The position numbers and the translations under genes are program-made. The notes beneath the pieces were generated by a model. The model was not told where the DNA came from, did no database searches, and saw only the letters and a list, made by a program, of their open reading frames with translations. Positions 25,212 through 35,804 of a DNA stretch of 64,000 nt are shown here, in pieces. The DNA is from Acanthaster planci (Eukaryota > Echinodermata > Asteroidea > Valvatida > Acanthasteridae), in NCBI RefSeq assembly GCF_001949145.1, contig NW_019091411.1:628335-692334 (forward strand), in the 5' to 3' direction. The first letter of the stretch is position 1. The number at the start of each line of letters is the position of its first letter.

Positions 25212-26393
25212 CGTGGTCTTATTGCTTCTAGAAGTCATGCACGCTGACTCTACGTCCTGTCGGTCTATTTTGGGAAGTGGGCGTGTCGTCAACGTTTTTG
25301 TCTTGTGAAATCAAGGTGACAGAGTAGGTGAGGAAAATCCCAATAACAAATACCCACTTGATAGGGCTCAATTTACGGAGGCTTTGCTGCTTTTAATACA
25401 ATATTTTCGTGTGCTACACACGAGACTCGTATCAAATTCAAAATACAAAACAAAAACCTTACAAGCTCTAACCGGAGGAAAATGTGGCCCTGATGCTTGT
25501 TGTTTTTTCAACATATGTGATTTTAACCATAATCTCCTGGATATAATCATCATGATTTGCGGTTGAAGACTGCAGTCACTAATATGCGTATTCGAGTACG
25601 GAAACCAGATAGACAGGGAATTGTGAAACATTGAACTTCTCACTTTGCCTTGTGTAGTAATTAGAAACTGTGGCATATAAGGTCACTGGAAATTAATTTT
25701 TTAATTTACATCTACATTATCGCCTGCTTTTCACGCACGACTGGAGTTTTACAATATTTTTTCTGGAAGTGTCTGCTGTTCAGCCAATATTTCTCGGACG
25801 AATTTGCTTTCAAATCCTGAGTTCCATTGACTTGCACGCAAATACACACTGTACAATGTAGTAAAACGAATGATTTTGCGCGCACAACGTGTCTACCGCA
25901 TGTGTGATGTTCATAGCGTCTACGCAGTCCACATCAAACCGTCATTTCACACCTTGTTTATTTTGTAAATGCCACGGTTTGCCAAAACTTCGGTGTTCAA
26001 CATTCAGGGTGTTTAATTTAACAACACGGCGTGGTTGTACAGTGTTTGTAACACATTTATTTATTTATACGGTTTTATGCAAATTTTCGTCCTCTTCAAC
26101 GCTTAGTACTAACATATGTCAGACTTTGGTCCCTCAAGTCACTTTGGATGTGCAGAAAGTGAATGCATAAAATGTACAAATAGAAATTCCATTCCTTATC
26201 GTTTTTCTGTTTCGGTCTGTTGTTAATGCACACGTGGCCTATTAATGCTGTTGCCTGTCAACGACAGTACAATACAATACGATAGTATCAAAACCAGCCC
26301 AAAAGAATTGCACTAACGCTGTTTCTTGATCCTTGTACATTGAAATTTAAGCCCCTTTAGGTTTATACAATTGCAAAGGAACTTGAATTTTTT
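25212..26393. other. Intergenic, downstream side of tRNA-Sec
   Basis: No feature recognised; AT-rich unique sequence with short uninformative frames. Confidence 0.45.
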
Positions 26394-26399
26394 AAAAAA
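26394..26399 (-). terminator. Likely RNA polymerase III terminator of tRNA-Sec
   Basis: A run of six T on the - strand, 30 nt after the tRNA 3' end and the first such run downstream. RNA polymerase III stops at T4 or longer. No T4 run intervenes. Confidence 0.6.
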
Positions 26400-26428
26400 G
26401 ATGATTATCGTCCACCGATTTCAAGTAT

Positions 26429-26515
26429 CGCCCGAAAGGTGGAATTGAACCACTCCGACGCTAATCGGCTACAGATTTGAAGTCTGCACCCCACACCAGT
26501 GAGGCTCATCCGGGC
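26429..26515 (-). tRNA. trnaSec: Selenocysteine tRNA (UCA anticodon)
   Basis: 87-nt gene that inserts selenocysteine at UGA codons. It shares the long acceptor arm (GCCCGG... with ...CGGGCG), the anticodon loop CTTCAAA, the extended variable arm and the T-arm GTGGTTCAATTCCACC with remembered vertebrate tRNA-Sec. Differences are mostly paired: the anticodon stem is CAGA/TCTG instead of CAGG/CCTG, and the variable-arm stem is CCGAT/GTCGG around TAGC. Such compensatory changes argue for a functional gene rather than a pseudogene. CCA is not encoded, as is normal in eukaryotes. Confidence 0.96.
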
Positions 26516-26539
26516 ATTTTATAATATTTGCAATTGTGC

Positions 26540-26547
26540 TATATATT
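26540..26547 (-). promoter_or_regulatory. TATA-like element of the tRNA-Sec promoter
   Basis: aatatata on the - strand, about 25-32 nt before the first base of the tRNA. tRNA-Sec genes in animals use an upstream TATA box and PSE, so position and sequence both fit. Confidence 0.65.
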
Positions 26548-26565
26548 CAGCCTCTTAACGCCATA

Positions 26566-26582
26566 CATATCAGTCACGGTGG
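26566..26582 (-). promoter_or_regulatory. PSE-like element of the tRNA-Sec promoter
   Basis: ccaccgtgactgatatg on the - strand at about -51 to -67. It resembles the vertebrate PSE start (TCACCNTNAC) and sits at the usual distance. PSEs diverge among phyla, so this is a candidate. Confidence 0.5.
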
Positions 26583-26869
26583 GCAAACGAAAAATGTATA
26601 GAAACATGACTTCTCTGCCATGAACAGAACATTTGTAATTGCTGAATAATTATCCTTCAAAAACAGTACTACATAATAGATTTTGCATGTAGCCTTCGAC
26701 TTTTGTTACACAAGGAAATGTTTTACGTTGTTTTCGGCAGACGCTACTGCGTTTTCATTTTGTGCGTAGTTGTAGTGTAACCTTTGAACTCACCTTATTG
26801 ATTATGGCTTCACGATGGGAATGCAATGATGTGGTACGTGGACGCGTGGCCGGGTTGTGCACATATTCA

Positions 26870-27052
26870 TAATAAACATGTACACGTACATGTGCATGTA
26901 CTGTACATGTGCATGTACATGTACATGTATACTTGTGTGAGTATACAAAATAAATGCACATGTACAATGTACATGTACGGTACATGTGTACATATACTGT
27001 ACATGTATACATGTATACATGTACATGTGTACAGTGTACATGTATATAAATT
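26870..27052. repeat. (TACATG)n-like self-complementary tract
   Basis: About 180 bp made mostly of acatgt, tacatg and gtatac steps, interrupted by a short non-repeat segment. Because the unit is palindromic, both strands carry open frames with Cys/Tyr/His/Met-rich peptides; these are artefacts. Confidence 0.9.
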
Positions 27053-28435
27053 ATTGTACCATAGAGCAAGAAAACAGATTGATCTGTGATTGTACACACA
27101 ATCTGTCATTGAAAAAAAAATTGATTACATGTGTTTTTATAATTCCATGATATAGAATTTTGTGTATAAGCTAACCAGCTTCCGATCAACAGACCTCAGG
27201 CCAGAATCTTTCAGGCATTGTTCAGGTGGAGAATCCAAATTAATTGAGAATGTGGAGGCTAAATTTCAACCCACCACAGGCCATGGATTCCTTCCTCAGA
27301 TTATGCAATGTTGTTGAAGGCAGTGTTCCAACACAGCACTGACTAATCCTCCTGATACAACAGGAAGTAGGCCGCGGGGGAGGGTTGGCATAACTTGAAC
27401 TTTGCTGGGCATGAATTGAAATGTGTTTGGTGACCTTCGGTTATTGGGGGTAATTAGCCCTTCCCTCGCTTACGACAAAACTGAATTGACTGTAAGTTAT
27501 TTCATGAACGATAATTGGAACATTTGAGTTGAGGGCCAGCGTACTGCATTGTGTTTCCGCTACAAGTTGAGATTTTTTTCAGGTGGAGTTTCATGTGGGA
27601 AGACAATTTGAAAGTGAGTTTGGATGCTTTTCCCATCAAATAGTGTTTTGTTATGTGAGAACTCGAGAAGTGATCCCGCGGTATTCCCGCCGTGTCGGTC
27701 GGTGTTCGGTGCACTGTCTTGTACAGCGCACTTTGCTTTATTTTTCTACAACCAGTACTCAGTTGCCGACCACGAGCGAAGCGATAGTTCTTGGACTTAA
27801 CTTTCCTTTAAACAAAGTTACGTATAAATGTTTAAATGGAGAGATAGGAGCAAAACTGGATGAAAGTGCTAGAGGGAAAATTTTCTTCACCTTTTTTCGG
27901 GGGTGGGGTTGTCTAGGATTTCAAACCAACAGTGCAATACTTCCAATACAGAGACTGCGGAGCCGATTGGAACGTCGACTAAAATTCAAATCTCATACCC
28001 GGTTACCCTAAATTGTACCCCCGTCACATATAGCATGCTTGGCGGTAAGATAATTACATGTACGTACACCCGTATCAATTAAATGGTTTCCTTTGCAGAA
28101 CAAGACAGCAATGCGCTACAGCCTCCAGTTGGTTCAACCACTTAGCTTTGGTTTAGGAAAATGATTCGCGGCAACTCTGTTTGCACTATTGTTTCACAAG
28201 CAGAAGACAACATTCTTAGTGCATCCATTCCCAAGGACGCATGGACAGTACGTGCAGATTTTTTTCTTGTAAATAGCTCACATGACCACAAACAAATTCA
28301 TTTTAAACGGTGAAAGGGATGATTGTTTGGCGGGAATGGCAAGTTAATATGATTCCTGGATTAAAAAAAAACAATGCGGACTTGTTTTGTTTGAAGGTAT
28401 GTTTGAGTAATTTGTTCAGTTGAATATCCTAATGG
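27053..28435. other. Intergenic, no gene recognised
   Basis: The longest frame (27583-28011, +, 142 codons) has no family motif, no splice partners and ordinary intergenic composition, so it is not called as a gene. Confidence 0.5.
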
Positions 28436-28649
28436 CAGTGGCGTAGCTAGGATTTTACAAATGGGGGGGGGCAGCATCTTTATGGGGGGCACCAGCTTTC
28501 AGTGGTGTGTTTTTTTGGGGGAAATTTTCGTTAGCCTTGTTCGGTATCCATTCATCCTTTTTCTAGTGGGGGGGGGGGCATCTGGGGGCACCGGGAATTT
28601 TTTTTGGGGGGGCGTACCCCCAGCCCCCCCCCCTGTGACTACGCCACTG
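28436..28649. mobile_element. hAT-like MITE, 214 bp
   Basis: Termini cagtggcgtagc and gactacgccactg are inverted repeats starting CAGTG, typical of hAT. The flanks cctaatgg (28428-28435) and cctcatgg (28650-28657) are an 8-bp target duplication with one mismatch, also the hAT length. The interior is G-rich on one side and C-rich at the other end, without coding capacity. Confidence 0.8.
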
Positions 28650-28754
28650 CCTCATGGAAGGATGACATGGAACTCTCCTAGCCTTCGTTCCCCCTGAAAA
28701 AAACATCAACAGGATTTTGTTTCCTTTTGAAAAGTTTGACTTACCTGTACCATC

Positions 28755-28984
28755 GGAAACAGACACCACATGAAAACTTGTGGAAGTTCACTTCCTTGCT
28801 CGAGATAGCGTCTTCCCCCCTTTTTCGGGAGGTAAAAACCACATAATTATCAGAAATCCACAGGTGATGTCCCATGGAGCAAGGAAACAGACACCACACG
28901 AAAACGTCTGGAAGTTCACTTTCTCGTTCGAGATAGCGTCTTCCTCCCTTTTTTTCTGGGGGTAAAAACCACATCCACAGGTGT
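28755..28984 (+). repeat. Tandem duplication of a 128-bp unit
   Basis: Unit 1 (28755-28882) and unit 2 (28883-28984) share ggaaacagacaccaca, gagatagcgtcttcc and ggtaaaaaccacat. Unit 2 lacks about a dozen bases present in unit 1 after aaccacat. Non-coding. Confidence 0.88.
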
Positions 28985-31489
28985 TATTTTGGGCTTTTTA
29001 CTCCAATTTGGCAAAGTTCAAGCATGAGGTACTTTACGACGAGACACCCATCCCCGGCCTTGGCCAGGGGTTATCAGGTCAGGGGAGAGAAGCGGCATAG
29101 CCAAGGTCGGCCCGGAAAGTCATTCTTTGATCAAGTTTCCCTCGCAAGCTATACCTGATTTTTTTTAATGGATTTGCCTTCTGTGACATTGTGATATCCA
29201 CCACTCATACTCTGCTTCAGAGACCTTATAGGCTGTGACTAACACAAATTTCGGGTGCTGTTTATTAAAGTGTCTAAGAAGACTCCACACTAATATAGAA
29301 ATGACCAGTCAATAAATTAATGTGCGCATGGTTTATTCAGTGTAACTAGTCAATGAAAAACTTTTTACAGCATAAACATGTATACATGTATGTACATGGC
29401 CGGAAAAATGTTAAAGTTTCTCAAAGAAGCTGATTTGCACAGCGAGAAGGAAAAAAGTAAAGGACACTATCTCTGCACTAACAGAACGACGTCACAGTGT
29501 TTTGATGCGAAATAAGTTTACCGCACACGAAACTGAATGGTTGTTTTTATTTACTGACCACAACATTTGAGGACAAATGGTGTGATGAACATCCAGCCAC
29601 AGTCGCTAAATCCATCACAGTCCATTTGTCCTTGTTATACGGGGAATAGATCGTGTATCGTGGACTTAATTGCGTATGGTGTCCTGCATATTAAACATAT
29701 CTGTTACTAGGGTCGTTCGGGTTCATTTGCTCTCACGAGCTCAGATGTCCTTATCTAGTGGACGTCATTTTCTCGGATACAGTCGATGGTTGATCATTGT
29801 GATGCATCTGTTATTATCTATTACTTAATACTTATCCAAGCGATTTCTCATTTGCCGGTCGGTTTGGGCGGGCCACCTGAGCACGTCGGCACGCTATGCA
29901 CTAACTTGACACCATATTTTCATGTGCCTATAATAAATTATGTTCAGCTCCAGCGACGTAAAAGGAACCTGACTCACTGTGAGAAACTGAATCCGCTTTG
30001 GTGTTGATGAACTTGAGGCATAGTTTACATCTACCTGGGGGGGGGTGTATCAACGATTTTATCGACATTTCGCAAGTGGAAGGTGTTGTTGACCATTACC
30101 CAAGACGGGTCAAAAAGACCGTTGTTCAAACATTGTCACGATGTGTATGTTTAATGTTAGCGTCAAAAGGGGCACCATTAAAATAAATAAGTGTGCAGGT
30201 TGAACAGTTTCTTTTAAACTCTGTCACAAAGGTTAGAAGTAATAACGACACAATCTCAAATTGGTTGTAAATGCGATCAATCTGATTTGGGGTGCTTTGG
30301 TCTTTTGTTCGGGCCTATATATCCATGATTCTGTTGCGCAAAACGTTCCGTGAGGCTGAAACAGGTATCTTGGGGATAAGCCTATTGAAACATTTAGCTT
30401 AGTCCCGGTTAGGACTCCTTGAAATATGCAACTCGCACGTGTGAACGAACGAACTCAAACAAAAACAGCTGTGAAATGCATGTATGGTTCTTGCTTTGTT
30501 TGGCTTCAAAATTTTCGTCGTAAAAATATCCTTGGTTATCAGCTTTTAGTCCACCGCATACTGCCGGTATTCCTTGCATGAGTGGTAATGGTGCTTGCAA
30601 TAGCGATGAGATAGACTGGGTGTGTTTGTTCAAGATAGGCACGCGTCAATCAAGTCAGTGCGCCAGCTGGGGATACACTGGTATACCTGTCGAGCGTCGT
30701 CAGAACGGAGGAAGACAAAACATTGCGAAATGATTGAGCGCACGATAACAATAAAGGGGATTGTGGATGCGTTCATGCTTAGTCAACACGCCCCTTGGCA
30801 CTTCCGATGATAAGGCGATTTGATTTCCCTGAATCGTTAACCACAAGGCACTTACCCCATAATATACAAAAAAGGAAATCTTAACCAACACAGAGAGTGA
30901 CAAACAAAATGTGGCAAGATGTACAGCAATTGGCAAGAGTGATTTTGCACAAAGATGCTTAAAAATTAGTGACGTCTAAAACAAAAGTTATGCAGTGAAA
31001 TTACTGCATGAAAGTCTCAGTTTCTAAGAACACGTTTGGAGTCAAATTGTCATGTACAGGTTGTGCTCCATATTGGATCGAAACCAGAGGATTGTTTGCA
31101 CAAGGATAGTGTTCATTTAAAAACGCACAAAAGTCAGGGTTTTGGTATTAATAAAAAGCAATGACAAATGATTACTAAACTCTATTAAGATTAAGAAGTA
31201 AAGCGTTTAGTGTTAGTAATAAGAAGAATCCTCAGGCGAAAGCTGTTTTAGGTACGCCTTGCGTAAACAGTTTTTCTCGCTCTTGAACATTTGTTGACGA
31301 CAGCTTGTCTTTTGGAGGAAAGTATTACTTTCGATTGTTCCAGCCACTCCAGTGTTTTGGGGCTAATAAAGATGAACTTATAAGTTTGTTGCCGACGCAT
31401 CATGTAGCTGGCTATTTCTCTGTTTGCGTAGCTGCTGTTGCTGTTCGTGTTTTGAGACTCGAACTGGATGCCACTGATTTCATTTCTAG
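28985..31489. other. Intergenic, 3' side of the first GPCR
   Basis: No gene recognised. No AATAAA on the - strand was noticed close to the GPCR stop, so its 3' end is not placed. Confidence 0.4.
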
Positions 31490-32542
31490 TCATCGAGGCT
31501 TCCATCGATTTTGAGATGATTTCTTTAGGCAGCTAGATGGCTCTGGAATAGCCGACAGTCTGCAACGAACTATCGCCCCGATGACCTGCTTGAAGTATGG
31601 GTGCTTGGTGGCATAGATGGCTGGGTTGATGCAACTGTTGGCCAGGATGATCGCCCCGGCCCACGGGATGAACGGCTCGCTCCGCGGGATGACCAGAGCT
31701 GCGCAGTACGGTGTGATGCAGAGGATGAAGGCGCACACCACGTAGAAGAGGTTCTTGGTAATTTCCACCTGTCTCCGGCTGATGTTCTGACGGTGGCTGC
31801 TCTCCCGCCGCACCGGCTGGGTGAACTGGGACTGGGTGGAGGAGGAGTCGGCCTGCTCGGTGATGTTCCTGGCGTGGTTGCGGACGTGGCGGAAGACGGC
31901 CACGTAGCACACCACGATGGTGACCATGGGGACGGGGTAGATGAGTAGGGCTTGCGTCAGGCTGTAGTAATCGGACAAGGGATGGGAGGTCTTGTGGGTA
32001 CAGGTGCCGTACTTGTCGTCATACCCCAACTCCCCAAGTCCAAAGAGGAGTGGAATGACGGCAATGAAGAGTGAGATTCCCCAGGTCAGGACCACCATGA
32101 GCACGAGCTTCCAGCGACTGTAATACGCCTTGTACTTGTGCATGGGTCTGGTAATAATGACAAACCGGTTGATGGCGATGGCTGCAAGAGTGTAGACGCT
32201 GCAGCTCACGCAGGTGAAGATCACCACGGCAGCGATAGCACAGACTGCCCCGTCAATGGGCCAACCGTCTGGGCTGAGCAACGCCACGACGTTCCAGGGT
32301 AAGACCAGGCAAGTGAATAGGTCGGCCAGGCTCAGGTTGACCACGAACACATTGGTGGCCGTGCGTAGCTTCCGTGACAAGATCACGGCGACTATGACCA
32401 AACTGTTGCCCGCCGTGCCCAAGACTGAGATAAGAGCGAAGAGGCAAGACACAACTATTCTTTGGCGCATGTCATCAAATCTGAAGAGCTCGGTCATGGT
32501 CTCTGTGGTCCCACTCACAGGAATAGTATCGTTGCTATCCAT
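31490..32542 (-). CDS. Class A G-protein-coupled receptor, melatonin/GPR84/moody-like
   Basis: Intronless 350-residue seven-transmembrane receptor of the plasma membrane; ligand unknown. TM1 has GNSLVIVAV (45-53), TM2 LSLADLFTCLVLPW (70-83). Cys101 and Cys181 can form the TM3-ECL2 disulfide. The TM3 end is N125-R-F instead of DRY. TM6 reads LCITPY (274-279), so the usual toggle Trp of CWxP is Ile. TM7 has NPAIY (306-310). The third loop carries RRES (245-248), a basic-directed phosphorylation-like site. N4-D-T fits N-glycosylation. The start is the first Met, giving a typical short N-terminus. NRF and the missing Trp resemble melatonin-receptor-like and moody/Tre1-like families expanded in invertebrates, but subfamily needs a tree. 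An upstream exon containing only 5' UTR is possible. Confidence 0.93.
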   Translation of the reverse strand: MDSNDTIPVSGTTETMTELFRFDDMRQRIVVSCLFALISVLGTAGNSLVIVAVILSRKLRTATNVFVVNLSLADLFTCLVLPWNVVALLSPDGWPIDGAVCAIAAVVIFTCVSCSVYTLAAIAINRFVIITRPMHKYKAYYSRWKLVLMVVLTWGISLFIAVIPLLFGLGELGYDDKYGTCTHKTSHPLSDYYSLTQALLIYPVPMVTIVVCYVAVFRHVRNHARNITEQADSSSTQSQFTQPVRRESSHRQNISRRQVEITKNLFYVVCAFILCITPYCAALVIPRSEPFIPWAGAIILANSCINPAIYATKHPYFKQVIGAIVRCRLSAIPEPSSCLKKSSQNRWKPR

Positions 32543-32797
32543 GACTGGCAGTCTCTCAAAAACGACAGTGGTGGGACCTCAAAGAAATACCAATCCGTCC
32601 AGTGATTCCGAATCGTGAAGACGTCCACGCATTTGTTCAAGTCACTGACCTGCTTTCTGATTCAAGCTGGCAAAACAATTCTTGTCGCAGTGAACCCGCG
32701 TCTGTCCATGTTGTGCGGATAAAAGACGCACAGCGTCCGCGGATCCTGATTTCGACCGACTGAACGAGCGTCCTTGTGCTTTAATTACTTGCCTTGG

Positions 32798-32805
32798 TAT
32801 ATATA
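32798..32805 (-). promoter_or_regulatory. TATA-like sequence upstream of the first GPCR
   Basis: tatatata lies about 255 nt before the start codon within otherwise mixed sequence. It could be a core promoter with a 5' UTR of roughly 225 nt, but the motif is symmetrical and common in AT-rich DNA. Confidence 0.3.
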
Positions 32806-33559
32806 GCTGAGCTCAACCTGCGTTCTCTACTCGGCAGGGGGAAAATTTCCAATTTGTCTACCTGGCTTGTGGCCGTCGTGACGCTGATTGATAACGTGGA
32901 TAGCCGAAGATGTCACACAGCACCTCCAATACCGCCAGTCCTCTGAACACCGACTGTCCATCAACGGCACTCAGTCTAAAAGTTTTACGAGAAAGCCCAA
33001 CTGCGCATGTTCATTGACAACCAGCGCAGATCTATCGTGTGCATGCCCGTATGGCGCATGACCCTGGGACGTGCAGAGAAAGGCGCTGAATGAACACAAA
33101 CAACAATTCCAGATGTAGAGTAGATGAGTGGCCTCTTCCGCTCAGATGATTAAACAGTACAAGATCACAATTTTTAAGAACGCTCTCTGCAAGCGGTGGC
33201 TTGTCCGTCTGTCGCGCAGCTACAGTAATCATAACCACAAGTGTCTGTGACGTAAACATTAATATGTGCTAATGGGAGCGGCATGGCGTAGGCACTGTAA
33301 CGAGCAAAGACAACCACATACATGTGTTGACTTACAGTCGAATAGCAGTCATTTGTACAGCGTTGCTGTCGCGGTGCACTGCATGGTGCAAATTGTTAAT
33401 TTGATCTGATATTAACCGGACGCGCCTGCCACGTGGGCTCCTTCGCCAATTATTGTGGTCCGCCATGGGGCCACTGACTACGCCTTCCCCCGTTTTATTG
33501 TAACTTTGCGTGTAGCAAAATTATCAAAAGGAAAATGGCTCGTGAAAATTATAATCAAA

Positions 33560-34057
33560 GGGTGTACTGTCCCAATTAAAGAAAAATTCTCCGCCTGGCC
33601 GAGGCGCTTAAAAAGTACCCCTATAAATTCTTTTGAAAAGAGGGGTCTGCGTGGGCCAAGAGATTGTGGGATTGAGTAAATATGGCCCAGGATCATCTCT
33701 GCAGACTCAGGGGCGCCCATCTGGGGGCAAAGCAGACAAAAATGTGATAGAAAATTTGTCAGAAGAGCCTGCATGATAAAGGTGGGTGAGGGATGTCATT
33801 GACAAATGACTGCTGAGACTTGGGACCGTTCAGTGTTTGGGGGGGGGGTGAGTTTGTTTTGGGTGGATAATTAAAAATTCATTCGTTAACATACTAAAAC
33901 TTGAAACTCAAATGAAATCTGAAGGACCAAAACACTCATTGTTTTTTTTTGTTTTAGAGGCCTCAGGGACTTCAGTTGCCTTCCGAGTTCAATGGGGCTT
34001 CAAACTTTGTTGATTTTACACTGTTTTCAATGGAACTTGAATTAGTTCAGTGCACCC
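33560..34057 (+). mobile_element. Non-autonomous DNA transposon family A, copy 1 (498 bp)
   Basis: Ends gggtgtactgtcccaatt and cttgaattagttcagtgcaccc form terminal inverted repeats of about 22 bp. The flanks are CAAA on both sides (33556-33559 and 34058-34061), a 4-bp target duplication. The interior matches copies at 35325-35804 (inverted) and 49844-50327 and has no intact frame. Confidence 0.82.
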
Positions 34058-35324
34058 CAAAGATCATGCAAGGATCCACGTTATTGTATTAAACCTCTTC
34101 GATCATACAGCCGTCGTATAGCAACCGGTCGCCTTAAGCGCGCGCGCCTCAGCACGGCATGTGAACCTTGTCAGGCACTTTTCCTGCAGAAAATGAGTCT
34201 ACACTAAGTCTTTTTTCAGGGCAAGGTTAGCACGGCAGTGAAATATAAAACCCTCCTCCTACATAAACCCACTGAAATTAAATTAATCTGATTACAATTG
34301 TAGATGAATCCTGTCTGTGTCGATTACAATCATTAAATGGCATTGTTCATGTTTATTGTTCGTGTTTATGTTCACTTCAAAAACCGTCGTTTGTAATTTT
34401 TTGGCCCACGTGTCTGTGACTGAAATGCGAAGCCTGATCAACTATTATGACCCGGCTAGCTGAACTAAATGCATTTTAGGGTGGAAATAGGGGCGGGGAC
34501 ACTGAAGGTGCATCGAATGGGCTTGGTGATAGTTTCAATAGTACAGGAGACACATTTACTAAAGAGTACGTTTACGTAAAAAGTGCAAGCGACAGCCTGG
34601 GAAGGAAACACAGTTGTTTACTTCGTTAATTCCTGCCACCCTGGGCTCAGTAGGCTGAACCTGCTGCAGCTTTCAGTGTTTCCCCCGTTGTTGACATGAC
34701 CATGGGTGCCGACATTTGGTGAAGTAATCATAATGTCAGTCGCTCCAAGGATTATATCACGCAAGGCCAACGGAGACAGGAAAAAGCACAAGCTGCGCCA
34801 AAGAGTCAATGATGATAGCTAGAAAATCATAAGTGTTTCCGTTCGCGTGGTTAAAAAAACAAAAATGAATCCTCCTTCCTTGCTGGCGCACTGATGTCTT
34901 TTTGATTGCACACGGGGCAGAATTGTCAACAGTTCCCAGGTTGCCCACATAGGGCAGTAGTTGTGTGGGTACTGTAAGAAAATGTGTCCCCTTTATATTG
35001 GACTACACCACGGAGCTATACAGGCCATGAACGACGTGGTTGAATTTACAAAAGAGAGACCTGCCTAGCAAAGTGTCTTAACGCGTCGCTAGTGAGAGCG
35101 CTCCTTCTTCGTTTTTCCTTTTGTTTAGTCTTTGAAATAAGTGCTCCCTGTTTAATAACCCGTTATTGACCTAACAAGTAGCTGTTTTAGCGCCACCAGC
35201 GTTTTCGAATCTGAGTTTAGACCCGTTTTCTCCGTATTAACCTCAATACAGTAGCCCATCGATTAAACTGGCTCGACGGCACAGTATTTACATTTGACAC
35301 AGAGGGCGCACTTGCAAAAAATAG
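34058..35324. other. Spacer between inverted family A copies, no gene recognised
   Basis: Unique AT-rich sequence, including an alternating gcgcgcgc patch near 34138. No motif-bearing reading frame. Confidence 0.45.
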
Positions 35325-35804
35325 GGGTGCACTGAACCAATTCAAGCTCCATTGAAAATAGTGTAAAATCAACCAAGTTTGGACCCCCATGGCAGGTAAC
35401 TGAAGTCTCTGAGGCCTCTCAAACGAAAACAATGTGTTGTTTGGTTCTTCAGATTTCATTTGTTTTTTTAATTTTTAGTAGGTTAACCAATTTTTTTTTT
35501 TATTATCCGCCAAACACAAACTCACCCCTCCAAAAGTGAATGCTCCCAATCTTCTCAGCGGCCATTTTTCAAATGACATTCCTCACCTTCCTCGGGCTCT
35601 TCTGACAAATTTTCTATCACATTTTTGTCTGCTTTGCCACCAGATGGGTGCCCCTGAATCTACAGAGATGATCCCGGGCCATACTGACACAATCCCACCA
35701 TTTCGTGGCCCAAACAGACCCCTCTTCTCGAAAGAATCTGTGGGGGTGCTTTTTGTGCACCTCCGCCTGGCGGAGAAATTTCCTTGAATTGGGACACTGC
35801 ACTT
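35325..35804 (-). mobile_element. Non-autonomous DNA transposon family A, copy 2 (about 480 bp)
   Basis: Same family as 33560-34057 but inverted: it begins gggtgcactgaaccaattca and ends near gggacactgcactt. The right terminus has lost the last CCC bases and no 4-bp duplication is visible, so this copy is more decayed. Confidence 0.78.

Noticed and set aside
26755-27109. Overlapping Cys/Tyr/His/Met-rich open frames on both strands
   Set aside because: They are translations of the (TACATG)n tract; the same peptides appear on both strands because the unit is palindromic.
27583-28011. 142-codon + strand frame
   Set aside because: No recognisable domain, no splice partners, and composition like the flanking intergenic DNA.
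31533-32618. Open frames of 115-134 codons overlapping the first GPCR
   Set aside because: They are other-frame shadows of the receptor; only the 350-codon frame carries family motifs.
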